The translations under genes were made by a program, and so were the position numbers. A DNA stretch of 64,000 bases from Terriglobales bacterium (lineage in GTDB: Bacteria > Acidobacteriota > Terriglobia > Bryobacterales > Bryobacteraceae): contig JAIXQP010000040.1 of NCBI GenBank assembly GCA_027485675.1, positions 1 through 64,000 on the forward strand. Direction: 5' to 3'. Positions 8,850-17,750 of the stretch are shown piece after piece. The notes below the pieces were generated by a model, which ran no database searches, was not told where the DNA came from, and worked only from the letters and a program-made list of their open reading frames with translations. Positions within the stretch are counted from its first letter, which is position 1, and every line of letters starts with the position of its first letter.

Positions 8850-9882
8850 ACTGCTCGCCGCCTCCGCCTCCCTTCATGCTGATGGTGCCTTCGCTTTCGA
8901 GCTGCCGGACGATGGCGATCACCTGCTGCTGCGCGGCCTCGACGTCCTTGATCTTCACCGGTCCGAGCGAGTCCATATCCTCGCGCATCATCTCCGAGCC
9001 CCGTTGCGACATGCAGCCGAGGAAATGATTACGCAACTGCTCGCTGGTTCCCTTCAAAGCGACCGTGAGAATCTTGCGGTCTACTCGGGAGAGAATTTCC
9101 TTGATGGCTCCCTGATCGACGGCCAGCAGGTCTTCGAAGACGAACATGAGATGCCGGACGGTCTCGACCAGGGCGGGATCTTCGCCCTCGATCTTCTCGA
9201 GGATCTCTTTGCTCGATGCCGTATCGAGACGATTGAACAGTTCCGCCACGGCCCGGACGCCGCCGTAGGATTCGCGGCTCAGTTCGCCCAGGTTCTTGAG
9301 CTTTTGTCCGATGATGGTGGCGATACGGGCAATGATATCGGGCGAGATCTGATCCAGATTGGCCATGCGGAGGGCCACGTCGGCACGGATTTCTGAAGGC
9401 AAAGAGTTGAGCAGCGCCGCCGCTTGCGAAGGATTCAAGTGGGACAGAATCAGGGCGATCGTCTGCGGATGTTCGCTGTGGATGAACTTGGCCAGCTGCT
9501 GCGGATCGGCTTTTTGCAGCGCGTCGAAGTTGGCCGCGTCGACCCCGATGGTTTTCATCAACCGGTCCAGCAGGAACTGGGCGTGGTCCGGAGAGAAGGC
9601 GTTCATCAGGATCTTCTTGGCGTAGTCGACGCCGCCCTTTAAGACATACTCGTGGGCGATCGTCATCTGGTAGTACTCTTCGAGGATGAATTCCGCACTC
9701 TCCGAGTTCATGTGGGGAATGCGGGCAATCTCCCGGCCGATGAAATGGACCTCTTCTTCATCGAGGCACTTCATCAGCCGGGCGCTGGTCTCTTCGCCGA
9801 GTATCACCATCAGCATCGCGGCTTTCCGCATGCCACTGTATTTCGGCCGGCTCGGTGCTGCTGCCGGATCACCTTCTGCCAT
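8839..9882 (-). CDS. fliG: Flagellar motor switch protein FliG
   Basis: C-ring rotor protein that couples torque from the stator to the MS ring and takes part in direction switching. The 347 residues include the middle-domain motif SEHPQTIALILSHL (EHPQ) and a C-terminal region with the charged torque helix. A glycine-rich linker precedes the C-terminus, GGGGGEQYVV. A strong Shine-Dalgarno GGAGG lies 6 nt before the ATG, 16 nt after the fliF stop. The downstream fliH overlaps it by 11 nt. Confidence 0.97.
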   Translation of the reverse strand: MAEGDPAAAPSRPKYSGMRKAAMLMVILGEETSARLMKCLDEEEVHFIGREIARIPHMNSESAEFILEEYYQMTIAHEYVLKGGVDYAKKILMNAFSPDHAQFLLDRLMKTIGVDAANFDALQKADPQQLAKFIHSEHPQTIALILSHLNPSQAAALLNSLPSEIRADVALRMANLDQISPDIIARIATIIGQKLKNLGELSRESYGGVRAVAELFNRLDTASSKEILEKIEGEDPALVETVRHLMFVFEDLLAVDQGAIKEILSRVDRKILTVALKGTSEQLRNHFLGCMSQRGSEMMREDMDSLGPVKIKDVEAAQQQVIAIVRQLESEGTISMKGGGGGEQYVV

Positions 9883-9898
9883 ACAGAACCTCCGTCAT

Positions 9899-11722
9899 CT
9901 ATTCGGACTCCCGGAGCCAGGCGCGAACGATGTGTGCCATCCGTTCCGGCTCCTTTTCAATCTCTTCGCTGATGAACTTCTGCAGGATGTCCATCCGGCT
10001 GATCTGGACCTCTCCGGGCCGCAGCGACTGAATCGCCTCGATCGTCATGCGTTCGCGCTCCTGGGCCTCCATCGCCAACTGCTCCCGGAGCCGGCGCATC
10101 TCTTCTTTCGGATCGCGATCCTCTCTGATCGTCGGATCGAAGTCGGCCCTGTCGCCCGGCGCGGGCAGCTCGCCCGCCTGTTTGCCTTCGAGGGCCGCTA
10201 CTTCTCCGCTGGCCAAACTGGCCGCCTTAGCCGCCTTCAACGCTTTCTTCTCGGCGAGTTTGGCGCGGAAGGCCTTGATCGCACGGAACATCTTGCGGAG
10301 GAGCAGCACCGGAATCGCCAGGATAGCCAGGACGATGGCGACGATCAGGGCCGGAAGCCAGGGCTGTTCCACCCACCACTGCGCATGACCCTCCAGGGGG
10401 ATCCGCAGCCAGTCCGGAATGAAGCCAGGCAAAGTGACGCGGGGCTTTTGAGCCGCCGTAGGCGGGGGCTCGCCGGCGTCGATACTCGCGGCAAACGGCA
10501 GAGCTTCCACGGTCAACAGGTCGCCGCGATCTTCCTGAAACCCGACGACAGCCGCCACGACCTCCCGAATGGATTTCAGGCGCTCGGCGGTAGGGGCTTC
10601 GACGATCCGCTTCTGGCCCTCGAACCGGACTCCATGATCGAGGAGGACCGACACGGAGAGGCGCTTGATCTGTCCCTGCGGAAACTGGATCCGGCGAACC
10701 ACCCGGCTCGTTTGGAACGTGGTGTTTTCTGACTTTCGGTAAGCGGCGGCTCCATTGCCAGAGCCGGGACGGGAAGTGGGCCGGGGCAGGTTCGAAGGAG
10801 TTCCGGGAACTCCGCTGGGCCCCGGGATTCCGCTGCCATCTTCGGACCGTTGCGCAGTGACCATGACGGAGCGGGTCGGGTCGTACGTCTCCTCGCTTTG
10901 GTCCCCGCTCGCCAGATCGCAATCGAGCGATACGGCGGCGCGAAAGCGCTCCGGCCCAACCAGAGGGTCGAGCGTATCCTGAATCTTCCGCAGCAGCTCC
11001 TTTTCCATACTGGCCCGGTAGGCGAGGATCGCCTCGGATGGCTCGGCCGCATTCGGATCGTCCTTCTTGGGCCGGCTGAGCAGATTGCCGCGCATGTCGA
11101 GGACGGATACCTGGTCGGGCGTGAGCCCTTCGACGGCGCTCGCGGTCAAATGAGTGACCGCCTGGATGTTCTGCGGCGACAGCTTGGCGCCGGGACGGAG
11201 CTTCACCAACACGCTGGCTTTGGCCGCTTCGCGCCGCTCGAGAAAGATGCTGTTCTTGGCGAAGGTGATATGAACGCGCGCGTGTTCCACTTCATTGAGC
11301 GACATGACGGAACGTTCGAGTTCGCCTTCGATGGCGCGATGAAAGTTGACTTGCTCGGAGAACTCGCTAGCGCCAAAGTTGGCGTTGTCAAACAGTTCGA
11401 AGCCAATCCGTCCGGTCTTGGGCAGCCCGGCGGTGGCCATTTGAATCCGCAACTCGTCGAGACGGTCGGCCGGAACCTTGATGGTCGTGCCGTTATCGGC
11501 CAATCGAAACTCCACGCCCATCTCGCGTAACCGATTGATGACCGGTCCGGCATCCTCGCCAGCCATGTTCTGAAACAACGGCTTGAAGTTCTGCTCCCGT
11601 TGGTGCCGGGTGGCGAAGAGGATTCCGGCAAGCAGGGCGACAGCCGTCACCCCGAGGACGATCCGCTGCCGCATGGTCAGCCGGAGCCAAAGCTGCTTGA
11701 TCTGTTCGAGATATGCGCTCAT
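9899..11722 (-). CDS. fliF: Flagellar MS-ring protein FliF
   Basis: FliF forms the membrane-embedded MS ring on which the flagellar basal body is built. It has 607 residues, with a first membrane helix at about 19-38 (IVLGVTAVALLAGILFA), periplasmic ring-building motifs including FGASEFSEQVNFHRAIEGEL and the YscJ-like region, a Pro/Gly/Ser-rich insertion around residues 295-325, and a second membrane helix around 457-480. The C-terminal helix RMAHIVRAWLRE near the end is the FliG-binding segment. It lies between fliE (20 nt upstream) and fliG. Confidence 0.97.
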   Translation of the reverse strand: MSAYLEQIKQLWLRLTMRQRIVLGVTAVALLAGILFATRHQREQNFKPLFQNMAGEDAGPVINRLREMGVEFRLADNGTTIKVPADRLDELRIQMATAGLPKTGRIGFELFDNANFGASEFSEQVNFHRAIEGELERSVMSLNEVEHARVHITFAKNSIFLERREAAKASVLVKLRPGAKLSPQNIQAVTHLTASAVEGLTPDQVSVLDMRGNLLSRPKKDDPNAAEPSEAILAYRASMEKELLRKIQDTLDPLVGPERFRAAVSLDCDLASGDQSEETYDPTRSVMVTAQRSEDGSGIPGPSGVPGTPSNLPRPTSRPGSGNGAAAYRKSENTTFQTSRVVRRIQFPQGQIKRLSVSVLLDHGVRFEGQKRIVEAPTAERLKSIREVVAAVVGFQEDRGDLLTVEALPFAASIDAGEPPPTAAQKPRVTLPGFIPDWLRIPLEGHAQWWVEQPWLPALIVAIVLAILAIPVLLLRKMFRAIKAFRAKLAEKKALKAAKAASLASGEVAALEGKQAGELPAPGDRADFDPTIREDRDPKEEMRRLREQLAMEAQERERMTIEAIQSLRPGEVQISRMDILQKFISEEIEKEPERMAHIVRAWLRESE

Positions 11723-11742
11723 GCGGGTTTACGCTGCCACCT

Positions 11743-12051
11743 TCAGAGCTGCATGCGCATGATCTCTTGGTAGGCGGAGACCACCTTATTTCTCACGCCG
11801 AGAAACATCTCAAAGGCCACGTCGGCCCGCTGGCCGGCGAGGACCACCTGGTGCAGTTCTTCTTCCTCGCCCCGCAGGAAACGGTCGGTGGACTCCTGGG
11901 AGCCCATTTGAAACTGCTCGACGCGTTGAATGGCGTCCGTCAGGACGGACTGGAACACCTCACCGCTGGACTGCTCCGTCTCTCCGACGGGCGCGGGCGG
12001 CACGATGGGCGCGATCCCCTTGAGACCGAGCATGGAGATTCTATCGAGCAT
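11743..12051 (-). CDS. fliE: Flagellar hook-basal body complex protein FliE
   Basis: FliE is the adapter between the MS ring and the proximal rod and is among the first exported flagellar proteins. The 102-residue size and the C-terminal pattern (VLAGQRADVAFEMFLGVRNK followed by VVSAYQEIMRMQL) are typical. It starts 6 nt after flgC and is followed by fliF. No signal peptide is present, as expected for a type III substrate. Confidence 0.95.
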   Translation of the reverse strand: MLDRISMLGLKGIAPIVPPAPVGETEQSSGEVFQSVLTDAIQRVEQFQMGSQESTDRFLRGEEEELHQVVLAGQRADVAFEMFLGVRNKVVSAYQEIMRMQL

Positions 12052-12057
12052 GTTGCG

Positions 12058-12516
12058 CTACCCCCTCATGAGATCGAGCGTCTTTTGAATCATGTCTTTG
12101 GCCGCGGCCATGGCGGCGACGTTGCTCTGGTAGCCGCGGCTGGCGCTCATCAGATCCACCATCTCTTCGGCGGGATTGAGATGGGGATAGGCGACGTAGC
12201 CGTCCTTATCGGCATCGGGATGGCCGGGCTGATAGCGTTTGGCCGGCTCACGCTGATCCTGCACGACCTCGGCGATGCGAACCCCTTCCATGGTCTGGCC
12301 GTTGCCCGGGGTACCACGGAGCTGGGAGGCGAACACGGCGGAGAACGGGCCTTGGGCCGCGGCCGATTCGAAGATCACATCCTTACGGCGGTACGGCCCA
12401 CCCTCCGGCGTACGCGTCGTCTCCGCGTTCGCCAGATTTTCAACGAGAACCTCCGCGCGTTTGCGCTGCGCCGACATGCCGGAGGCACTGACCGAGAGAA
12501 GATTAAACAGACTCAT
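12058..12516 (-). CDS. flgC: Flagellar basal-body rod protein FlgC
   Basis: FlgC is a proximal rod subunit exported through the flagellar type III apparatus. From the ATG at 12516 the product is 152 residues. It begins MSLFNLLSVSASGMSAQ and ends with the rod/hook C-terminal motif NPAEEMVDLMSASRGYQSNV followed by an amphipathic helix. The frame stays open upstream, but the FlgC family N-terminus and the 4-nt overlap with flgB (ATGA at 12513-12516) fix this start. It is translationally coupled to flgB. Confidence 0.96.
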   Translation of the reverse strand: MSLFNLLSVSASGMSAQRKRAEVLVENLANAETTRTPEGGPYRRKDVIFESAAAQGPFSAVFASQLRGTPGNGQTMEGVRIAEVVQDQREPAKRYQPGHPDADKDGYVAYPHLNPAEEMVDLMSASRGYQSNVAAMAAAKDMIQKTLDLMRG

Positions 12517-12851
12517 ACGCTTTTCCCATCCTGGATCGCCAGCTTGATGTCTTTGAATTCGCTCTTGATCTTCATGGACACGAATTGAAAGCGGATGGCG
12601 TTTTCCGCCAGCAGCCGGGCTTGTTCGTCGACGTTGACGTTGTTTCCGTCGTTTCCTACCGTCAGCCCTTCGATTTCCTGGACGGCAGGAGCCGAGCCCT
12701 TGGCCAAGGTGAGAAATTCGCGCTGGAAGTCGATGTCCTTGGCCCGATAGCCAGGGGTGTCCGCATTGGCGATGTTCGAGGCCACCAGTTTCTGGCGAGC
12801 GCTCAACAGATTCAGGTAATGCTCTTTGGTAGCTGCGATCCGGTCTAGCAT
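12513..12851 (-). CDS. flgB: Flagellar basal-body rod protein FlgB
   Basis: FlgB is a proximal rod subunit and the first gene of this flagellar operon. The 112-residue protein carries the N-terminal rod motif SNIANADTPGYRAKDIDFQ and a C-terminal helix. The ATG at 12851 has no Shine-Dalgarno. Directly upstream lie a sigma-54-like element (12866-12881) and an 8-bp inverted repeat (12853-12876), so this is probably where transcription of flgBC-fliEFGHIJ is controlled. Confidence 0.95.
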   Translation of the reverse strand: MLDRIAATKEHYLNLLSARQKLVASNIANADTPGYRAKDIDFQREFLTLAKGSAPAVQEIEGLTVGNDGNNVNVDEQARLLAENAIRFQFVSMKIKSEFKDIKLAIQDGKSV

Positions 12852-12852
12852 G

Positions 12853-12876
12853 GCAAACGTCTGATTGCACGTTTGC
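12853..12876. promoter_or_regulatory. Perfect 8-bp dyad (GCAAACGT-N8-ACGTTTGC) before flgB
   Basis: GCAAACGT at 12853-12860 and ACGTTTGC at 12869-12876 are exact inverted repeats with an 8-nt spacer. The dyad overlaps the -12 part of the sigma-54-like element. It could be a regulator site, or a hairpin in the 5' leader if transcription starts further upstream. Confidence 0.5.
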
Positions 12877-12881
12877 TGCCA
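12866..12881 (-). promoter_or_regulatory. Sigma-54-like -24/-12 element before flgB
   Basis: On the minus strand the sequence is TGGCAGCAAACGTGCA. It has GG and GC separated by exactly 10 nt and matches most of the TGGCACGrNNNTTGCw consensus. Sigma-54 control of early or middle flagellar genes is well known in other bacteria. The implied start of transcription is only a few bases before the flgB ATG, which is unusual and lowers confidence. Confidence 0.45.
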
Positions 12882-12927
12882 ATCCCGGTTTGCGCCAGAA
12901 AATCAGCGAATTAGCGGCAAAACTTCG

Positions 12928-13350
12928 TCAGTCGAGACCATAAAACGTCGGGTAGGCGCGTTCCATTTCGGAAGCGATCTCGATGGCCGTGCCAATTTGA
13001 ATCAGTTCGCCTTGGCCAATTCCCGGGCAGCGGCGCCCGGTATCGTTCCACAGGCTCCGGTCGGCGACCAGTTCCGGCCAGAAGGGGAAGAGCCGGCACT
13101 GGGTGGGTTTGGCGGGATGGATGCTGCAGCCGCCTTCCAAGAGAAACGGGCATTGCCGGTCGGCCGGTTTCCGCAGGCGGCGGAGATGTTTGGTGCGGTA
13201 GACATAGCGGGCTTCGAACGCAGCGGGGGAGAGGCCCACGAATGCCGCCGCCCGCGTCAAATCCTCTTCACTCAGATACACGAAGCCCTGGGTATCGCAG
13301 CAGCGGATGCACCCAGGCTGACATTGAAAGCGAAGTCCCGTTTCCGGCAT
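12928..13350 (-). CDS. YkgJ-family cysteine-cluster protein
   Basis: Members of the YkgJ (CxxxCxxCC zinc/iron-chelating) family are small proteins whose function is poorly known. In 140 residues the cluster CQPGCIRCC lies at residues 10-18. Further cysteines are in QCPFLLEGGCSIHPAKPTQC and RRCPG, which together make a metal-binding fold likely. No signal or membrane segment is seen. It ends 76 nt upstream of flgB on the same strand, a gap that contains the flgB control elements, so it is probably not in the flagellar operon. The isomerase-like gene to its right is divergent. Confidence 0.85.
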   Translation of the reverse strand: MPETGLRFQCQPGCIRCCDTQGFVYLSEEDLTRAAAFVGLSPAAFEARYVYRTKHLRRLRKPADRQCPFLLEGGCSIHPAKPTQCRLFPFWPELVADRSLWNDTGRRCPGIGQGELIQIGTAIEIASEMERAYPTFYGLD

Positions 13351-13397
13351 GGCAAGGCTGAATATAGCATTGCAACTGATACAGTATGGGGATTGTC

Positions 13398-14306
13398 ATG
13401 TCTGTGAGCCGTCGTCAATTCCTGGCCGCCGCCGCGGCCGCCGCTCCCCTGGCTGCCGCCACGCCTCCTCCGCTGTCGGTGTTTTCGAAGCATCTCCACT
13501 TTCTTGGCTGGGCGGAGATGGCCGCCGCCGCCAAGGAGATCGGGTTCGATGGCGTCGACCTGACGGTGCGCAAGGGCGGCCACGTGACGCCGGAACGCGC
13601 CGCCGACGACCTGCCCAAAGCCAAAGAGGCCATCGAACGGGCTGGTCTGCGTTTGACGATGATTACCTCGGACGTGGTTCATGCCGGCAGTCCCCACGCG
13701 GAGACGGTCCTGCGGACGGCGGCTAAACTCGGCGTTCGCCACTATCGGTGGGGCGGCTTCCGTTACCGCGACCCCGGACCGCCGCCGGCCGAACAGTTAC
13801 GCGAGTTACAGCCGCAGGTGAAGGAGCTGGCCGCGTTGAACCGGCAGTTGGGGCTTACGGCGATGTATCACACGCATTCGGGGCTCAATCAGGTGGGCGC
13901 GTCGATGTGGGATCTCTGGATGTTACTCAAGGACGAGAAGCCGGCGGAGGTTAGCTTCAACTACGATATCGCCCACGCCACGATCGAGGGCGGACTCGGG
14001 GGATGGGTGCATAGCGCCCGGCTGGCTCTGCCGTTGTCGCGGGGCATCGCGCTCAAGGACTTCAAGTGGGAGCGTGGTCCGCAAGGATGGCGGGTGGCTT
14101 GGTGCCCGATCGGCGAGGGGATGGTTCGGTTCGACAAGTTCATCCCGATGATGAAGGCTGCCGCGTTCGAGGGCCCCTTGCAGGTCCACTATGAGTACGA
14201 TCTGGGTGGGGCGGACAAGGGATTGACGAAGATTACGATGGATCCGAAAGCGGTTTTCGCGGCGATGCGGAAGGACCTCGTTCTCCTGCGGAGCTTCCTC
14301 GCCTGA
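13398..14306 (+). CDS. Exported sugar phosphate isomerase/epimerase-like TIM barrel
   Basis: The protein belongs to the xylose isomerase-like/AP-endonuclease-2 TIM-barrel superfamily, whose members isomerise or epimerise sugars, inositols or related compounds. The best start is the ATG at 13398, giving [20 protein letters not shown], a twin-arginine signal; an in-frame ATG lies 12 nt earlier. Barrel motifs include [39 protein letters not shown] and HYEYDLGG. The His, Asp and Glu residues fit a divalent metal site in the periplasm. The substrate cannot be told. The gene may be co-transcribed with the next one, 26 nt downstream. Confidence 0.8.
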   Translation: MSVSRRQFLAAAAAAAPLAAATPPPLSVFSKHLHFLGWAEMAAAAKEIGFDGVDLTVRKGGHVTPERAADDLPKAKEAIERAGLRLTMITSDVVHAGSPHAETVLRTAAKLGVRHYRWGGFRYRDPGPPPAEQLRELQPQVKELAALNRQLGLTAMYHTHSGLNQVGASMWDLWMLLKDEKPAEVSFNYDIAHATIEGGLGGWVHSARLALPLSRGIALKDFKWERGPQGWRVAWCPIGEGMVRFDKFIPMMKAAAFEGPLQVHYEYDLGGADKGLTKITMDPKAVFAAMRKDLVLLRSFLA

Positions 14307-14332
14307 AGGCGAAGAAGCCGGGGACGGCCGCG

Positions 14333-15379
14333 GTGGGGCGGCTGCTCCAAGAGATTCCGCGCGATGAGTTGTCGGCGTGGCTGCTGGAAACCGCGAAGGT
14401 GGTCCCGGACTTTGGCAAGCGGCTGAATCTTTACATTGCGCGCCATAGTCCGGCGGAGGCCGCGCTCGTGCAGTACCGCGCGACGGTGGAAACGCTGGTG
14501 AAGTCCCGGAACCGGAATCCGCAGAAGCGTGCGCGCGAGGCGGCTCAGAACTTCGATGGTCTCCAGGCGGCGCTGACCGCTGAGTTCGCCGCGGGGCGCA
14601 CGGAGCTGGTGATGGCCGTTTGCACGGAAGGGATCCGCGCGATCCACGGTTTCCTGAGCGAGAACTCCGACCCGAAGGGCAAGCTGCAGGAGCTGACGGC
14701 GGAGTTGGCCCGGCTGCATCTGGCTGCCGCTACGGAGTTGCGGCCCAAACAATGGGAACTGGCCATGGAACTGGTGCAACTGGGGCAGGAATTCAGCTTT
14801 ACCGGGGCCTTGCGGGAGGCCGCCTACGAGTACCGGGACATCCTTGGGGACGCGGGCCTCGGTTGGTTTCGGGAGGCCATGGAGCCCTACTGGCAGGACA
14901 CTCTCAACGCGGTGCGGATGCCTTGGCATCGCCGGGAGCAGACGCGGGGGCAGATGCTGGCGTGGGCCCGTTCGCTCGAAGATCCCGCTAGCCGGGCCGT
15001 GGAAAGCGGCCGCGTGCTGGCAGCCGTGGCGGCCAGCGCCGGCGAGTTTCTGCAGGCGGCGAAGAGTTTGCTGCGGGGCAAGCACGAGGACGAGGCGATG
15101 ATCGCTGCCGAGAAGGGGTTCGCTCTCGCGAAGCGCTCGCCCTATGTGGAAGACACGCTCTTCGACCTCGCGATTCTCCGCATGGAGCGGGCTGAGCCCG
15201 AGGCCGCCGTGGAGATCGCCTGGCAGGTTTTTCGCGCCCGGCCGGACCAGGATAGCTACAGCCTTTTGCGCCAGGCGGCCGCCGCGATAGGCGCCGAAAT
15301 GGAGTACTGGGCGCGAGCGGTCGACCGCCTGAAAGAAATCGGCTCCCGCTGGACGCCGCCTACTCCTGCCGCAACGTGA
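14333..15379 (+). CDS. Hypothetical helical-repeat protein (DUF6880-like)
   Basis: The 348-residue product is alpha-helical. Its start, GRLLQEIPRDELSAWLLETA, followed by repeated helix pairs such as EYRDILGDAGLGWFREA, resembles the DUF6880 family and the C-terminal parts of SWIM zinc-finger proteins, of unknown function. I base this on pattern memory only. No catalytic motif, signal peptide or membrane span is visible. The GTG at 14333 is a guess; the frame stays open upstream ([11 protein letters not shown]), so an earlier non-ATG start near the stop of the preceding gene is possible. The 3' end overlaps the convergent ADOP gene by 20 nt. Confidence 0.6.
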   Translation: MGRLLQEIPRDELSAWLLETAKVVPDFGKRLNLYIARHSPAEAALVQYRATVETLVKSRNRNPQKRAREAAQNFDGLQAALTAEFAAGRTELVMAVCTEGIRAIHGFLSENSDPKGKLQELTAELARLHLAAATELRPKQWELAMELVQLGQEFSFTGALREAAYEYRDILGDAGLGWFREAMEPYWQDTLNAVRMPWHRREQTRGQMLAWARSLEDPASRAVESGRVLAAVAASAGEFLQAAKSLLRGKHEDEAMIAAEKGFALAKRSPYVEDTLFDLAILRMERAEPEAAVEIAWQVFRARPDQDSYSLLRQAAAAIGAEMEYWARAVDRLKEIGSRWTPPTPAAT

Positions 15380-17750
15380 GCACGGGATCGACGCGGGCGG
15401 CGCGGCGGGCCGGCAGGTAGCTGGCGGCCAGGGCGACCGCCAAGAGAACCGCGGAGGCCAGGGCGAGCGAGGCGCCGTCTACGGAGCCGAGCATCGGGAA
15501 ACGGTCACTGGCCCAAATCGCCACCGCCACAGCCAGCCCCAGGCCCGGCACCAGTCCGAACAATGCCACACGCATGCCATTTCCGACAATCTGGCGAACC
15601 AGATGGCCCGGCGCGGCACCCAACGCCAACCGGATGCCCATCTCGCGCGTGCGCTGCACCACATCACTCGACAGGACGCCGTACAGGCCGATGGCGGCCA
15701 ACAGCAGCGCCAAAAACGAAAACGCAAAGACCAGGGTCAACTGCGTGCGATCTTCGCCGGCCGCTTCCCGCACCCGCGCTTCCAGCGGAGCAATGCGGCC
15801 GACCACCAGCCCGGGATCGACGTCGCGGAAGACCTGCCGCAGCGCAGCCGCATCGGTTTGACCGCGGACGACAAAGCGAAGCAGAGGCCAGAACATCCGT
15901 TCATGGCTGACATAAATCTCCGGCATCGGCCGAGTCTGGCCCCACTCCCGCGGCACGTCCGGCACCACGCCAACGATCCGGTAGGCCGGAGCATTGGCGC
16001 CCCGATCCGGAGTGACGATCTGGCCCAGTACGTCACCGGTGGGGAAGAAGTGCCGAACGAAGGTTTCGTTGACCACCACCTCATCCTGGCCTTCGCGGAA
16101 CCACTGGCCCTGACGCAGCGGAACCTGCAACGCCGGCAGATACCCCGCGCTGACCGACCGCATCGCCACGGGCTCCCGCGCGAGTTCCGGCGACAGCGTT
16201 CGGCCGGGAATCCGGATCGGGTTATCCTGCGAGCCCCCTTCGAGCGGAAGGCGGTCAGTTAAGCCGGCCGCGGTGACTCCCGGCAGGGAGTTCAACTTTT
16301 CGAGGACCTGGCGCGAAAAGGCGTGGACCGTTTGCCCATCGGCGGTCCAGTTGAAATCAACGGCTGCCGACCACGTGTTTTGCGAAACGAAGCCAAGGGG
16401 CCTCTGCTGCATAGAAACGAAGCCGCGTCCCATGAGCGCCACGACGACGAGCAGAACCACCGAGAGGCCCATCTGACTGCCGACGAGAATGCGGCGCGCC
16501 AGCAGAGACGACGGGGCGGCCGTGGAGCGGCTCGAGAGCGTCAGCCGGCGGGTCCGCGCCATCTGCAGGGCGGGGAAGGCGCCGAAGACGACGCCGCACA
16601 GAAGGGTGACGCTGGCCGCAAACAGGAAGACGCGGCCATCGAGCGAAGCGGCCTCCAGACGGGGAATGCCGCTCGGCAGCAACTCTTGCAGCACCGGCAG
16701 GAGAAAGGCAGCCAAGGCCCATCCGGCGGCGCCGCCGGCGATGGCCAGGGACACGCTTTCGACCAGATAGAGCTGGAACAGACGGCCGGCGCCGGCGCCG
16801 AGAGAAGCGCGGATGGTGGCTTCGCGTTCCCGTTCGGCGGCGCGGGCGAGCAGCAGGTTAGTCAGATTGACGCAGGCGATGAGCAGAACGAATCCCGCGG
16901 TGCCCAGCAAGAGCAACAGCGGTTGTCTCGCTTCTCTGCTTGCTTCCTCCTGCGCGCTGACGGCCACCATCCGCAGGTTGCCGTCCGTGGCGGGGTATTG
17001 CGCCGCCAAGCGGGCGCCAATGGTGGCCAGTTCGGCGTTCACGGCCGGAAGAGTGGCTTCCGGACGCAAGCGGGCATAGATGCCGAGATACTTCGCCTGG
17101 CGATTGGTACGATCCTGCAGGCCGCGGTCGGCCGGGGTAATGGCGGCGAAGCCTTCGGGGTAGGTCAAGCCGGCGGGCAGGACACCGATGATGGTCACGG
17201 GGCTTTGGTTGAGCGTGATCACACGGCCAACGATGCGCGGATCGCCCTGGAACTGGCTCTGCCATTCCCGGTGGGTCAGCAGGGCGACGGATTCGCCCAC
17301 GCCGCGGGATTCCTGGTCGGTGAAGTTCCGGCCCATCGCCGGCGTAGTCCCGAGTAAGGAAAGGATGGGTCCATAGGACCGCAGAACGGTCATGCGCCGG
17401 GCGTCGCCTTCGCCGGTGAGCGTGGCGCCTTCGCCGGTGAGCGTGGCGCCTTCGCCGTAGAAGCCGGAGACATAGGCCGCGCTCGGCAACTGCTCGGCGA
17501 TGTCGTAAAGGCGCGCGGCGTTGCTGCCCGCGCGGCGGCCATCGGCGTAATCCTGCAGGGCGACGAGCTGTTCCGGGTTGGTCAGCGGCAGTTCCCGAAA
17601 GAGCGCCGTATCGACGATACTGAAAATCGCGCAGTTGGCTCCCAGGCCGAGGCCGAGGGAAAAGAGAGCGGCGAAGAGTACGCCGGGGCGACGGCGCAGG
17701 TTTCTGAGCGCCTGTTGGAAATCGCGAGCCAGGTCGGAGAGGCCGAACAT
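15360..17750 (-). CDS. ADOP-type ABC transporter permease (FtsX/MacB-like)
   Basis: ADOP proteins are MacB-like permeases common in Acidobacteria, with two FtsX-type modules on one chain; their substrates are mostly unknown. The 796 residues have an N-terminal helix after RNLRRRPGVLFAALFSLGLG, a MacB periplasmic core (about 40-230), a three-helix FtsX block with CVNLTNLLLARAAERERE, a second periplasmic domain, and a final FtsX block ending in YLPARRAARVDPVLTLRQE. No ATPase domain is present. Residues near 105-120 contain a tandem GEGATLT repeat. It lies 39 nt behind a Ser/Thr kinase gene, a pairing often seen in this phylum. The ATG is inside a perfect inverted repeat. Confidence 0.93.
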   Translation of the reverse strand: MFGLSDLARDFQQALRNLRRRPGVLFAALFSLGLGLGANCAIFSIVDTALFRELPLTNPEQLVALQDYADGRRAGSNAARLYDIAEQLPSAAYVSGFYGEGATLTGEGATLTGEGDARRMTVLRSYGPILSLLGTTPAMGRNFTDQESRGVGESVALLTHREWQSQFQGDPRIVGRVITLNQSPVTIIGVLPAGLTYPEGFAAITPADRGLQDRTNRQAKYLGIYARLRPEATLPAVNAELATIGARLAAQYPATDGNLRMVAVSAQEEASREARQPLLLLLGTAGFVLLIACVNLTNLLLARAAEREREATIRASLGAGAGRLFQLYLVESVSLAIAGGAAGWALAAFLLPVLQELLPSGIPRLEAASLDGRVFLFAASVTLLCGVVFGAFPALQMARTRRLTLSSRSTAAPSSLLARRILVGSQMGLSVVLLVVVALMGRGFVSMQQRPLGFVSQNTWSAAVDFNWTADGQTVHAFSRQVLEKLNSLPGVTAAGLTDRLPLEGGSQDNPIRIPGRTLSPELAREPVAMRSVSAGYLPALQVPLRQGQWFREGQDEVVVNETFVRHFFPTGDVLGQIVTPDRGANAPAYRIVGVVPDVPREWGQTRPMPEIYVSHERMFWPLLRFVVRGQTDAAALRQVFRDVDPGLVVGRIAPLEARVREAAGEDRTQLTLVFAFSFLALLLAAIGLYGVLSSDVVQRTREMGIRLALGAAPGHLVRQIVGNGMRVALFGLVPGLGLAVAVAIWASDRFPMLGSVDGASLALASAVLLAVALAASYLPARRAARVDPVLTLRQE
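17400..17456 (-). repeat. In-frame 21-bp tandem duplication inside the ADOP gene
   Basis: The heptapeptide GEGATLT is encoded twice in succession, followed by a partial third copy (GEGDA). The DNA copies look identical over the 21-bp unit. It falls in a surface loop of the periplasmic core domain. Confidence 0.8.

Noticed and set aside
12517-12882. N-terminal extension of FlgC
   Set aside because: The extra residues lie over flgB in another frame and match no FlgC. The ATGA overlap gives the family start.
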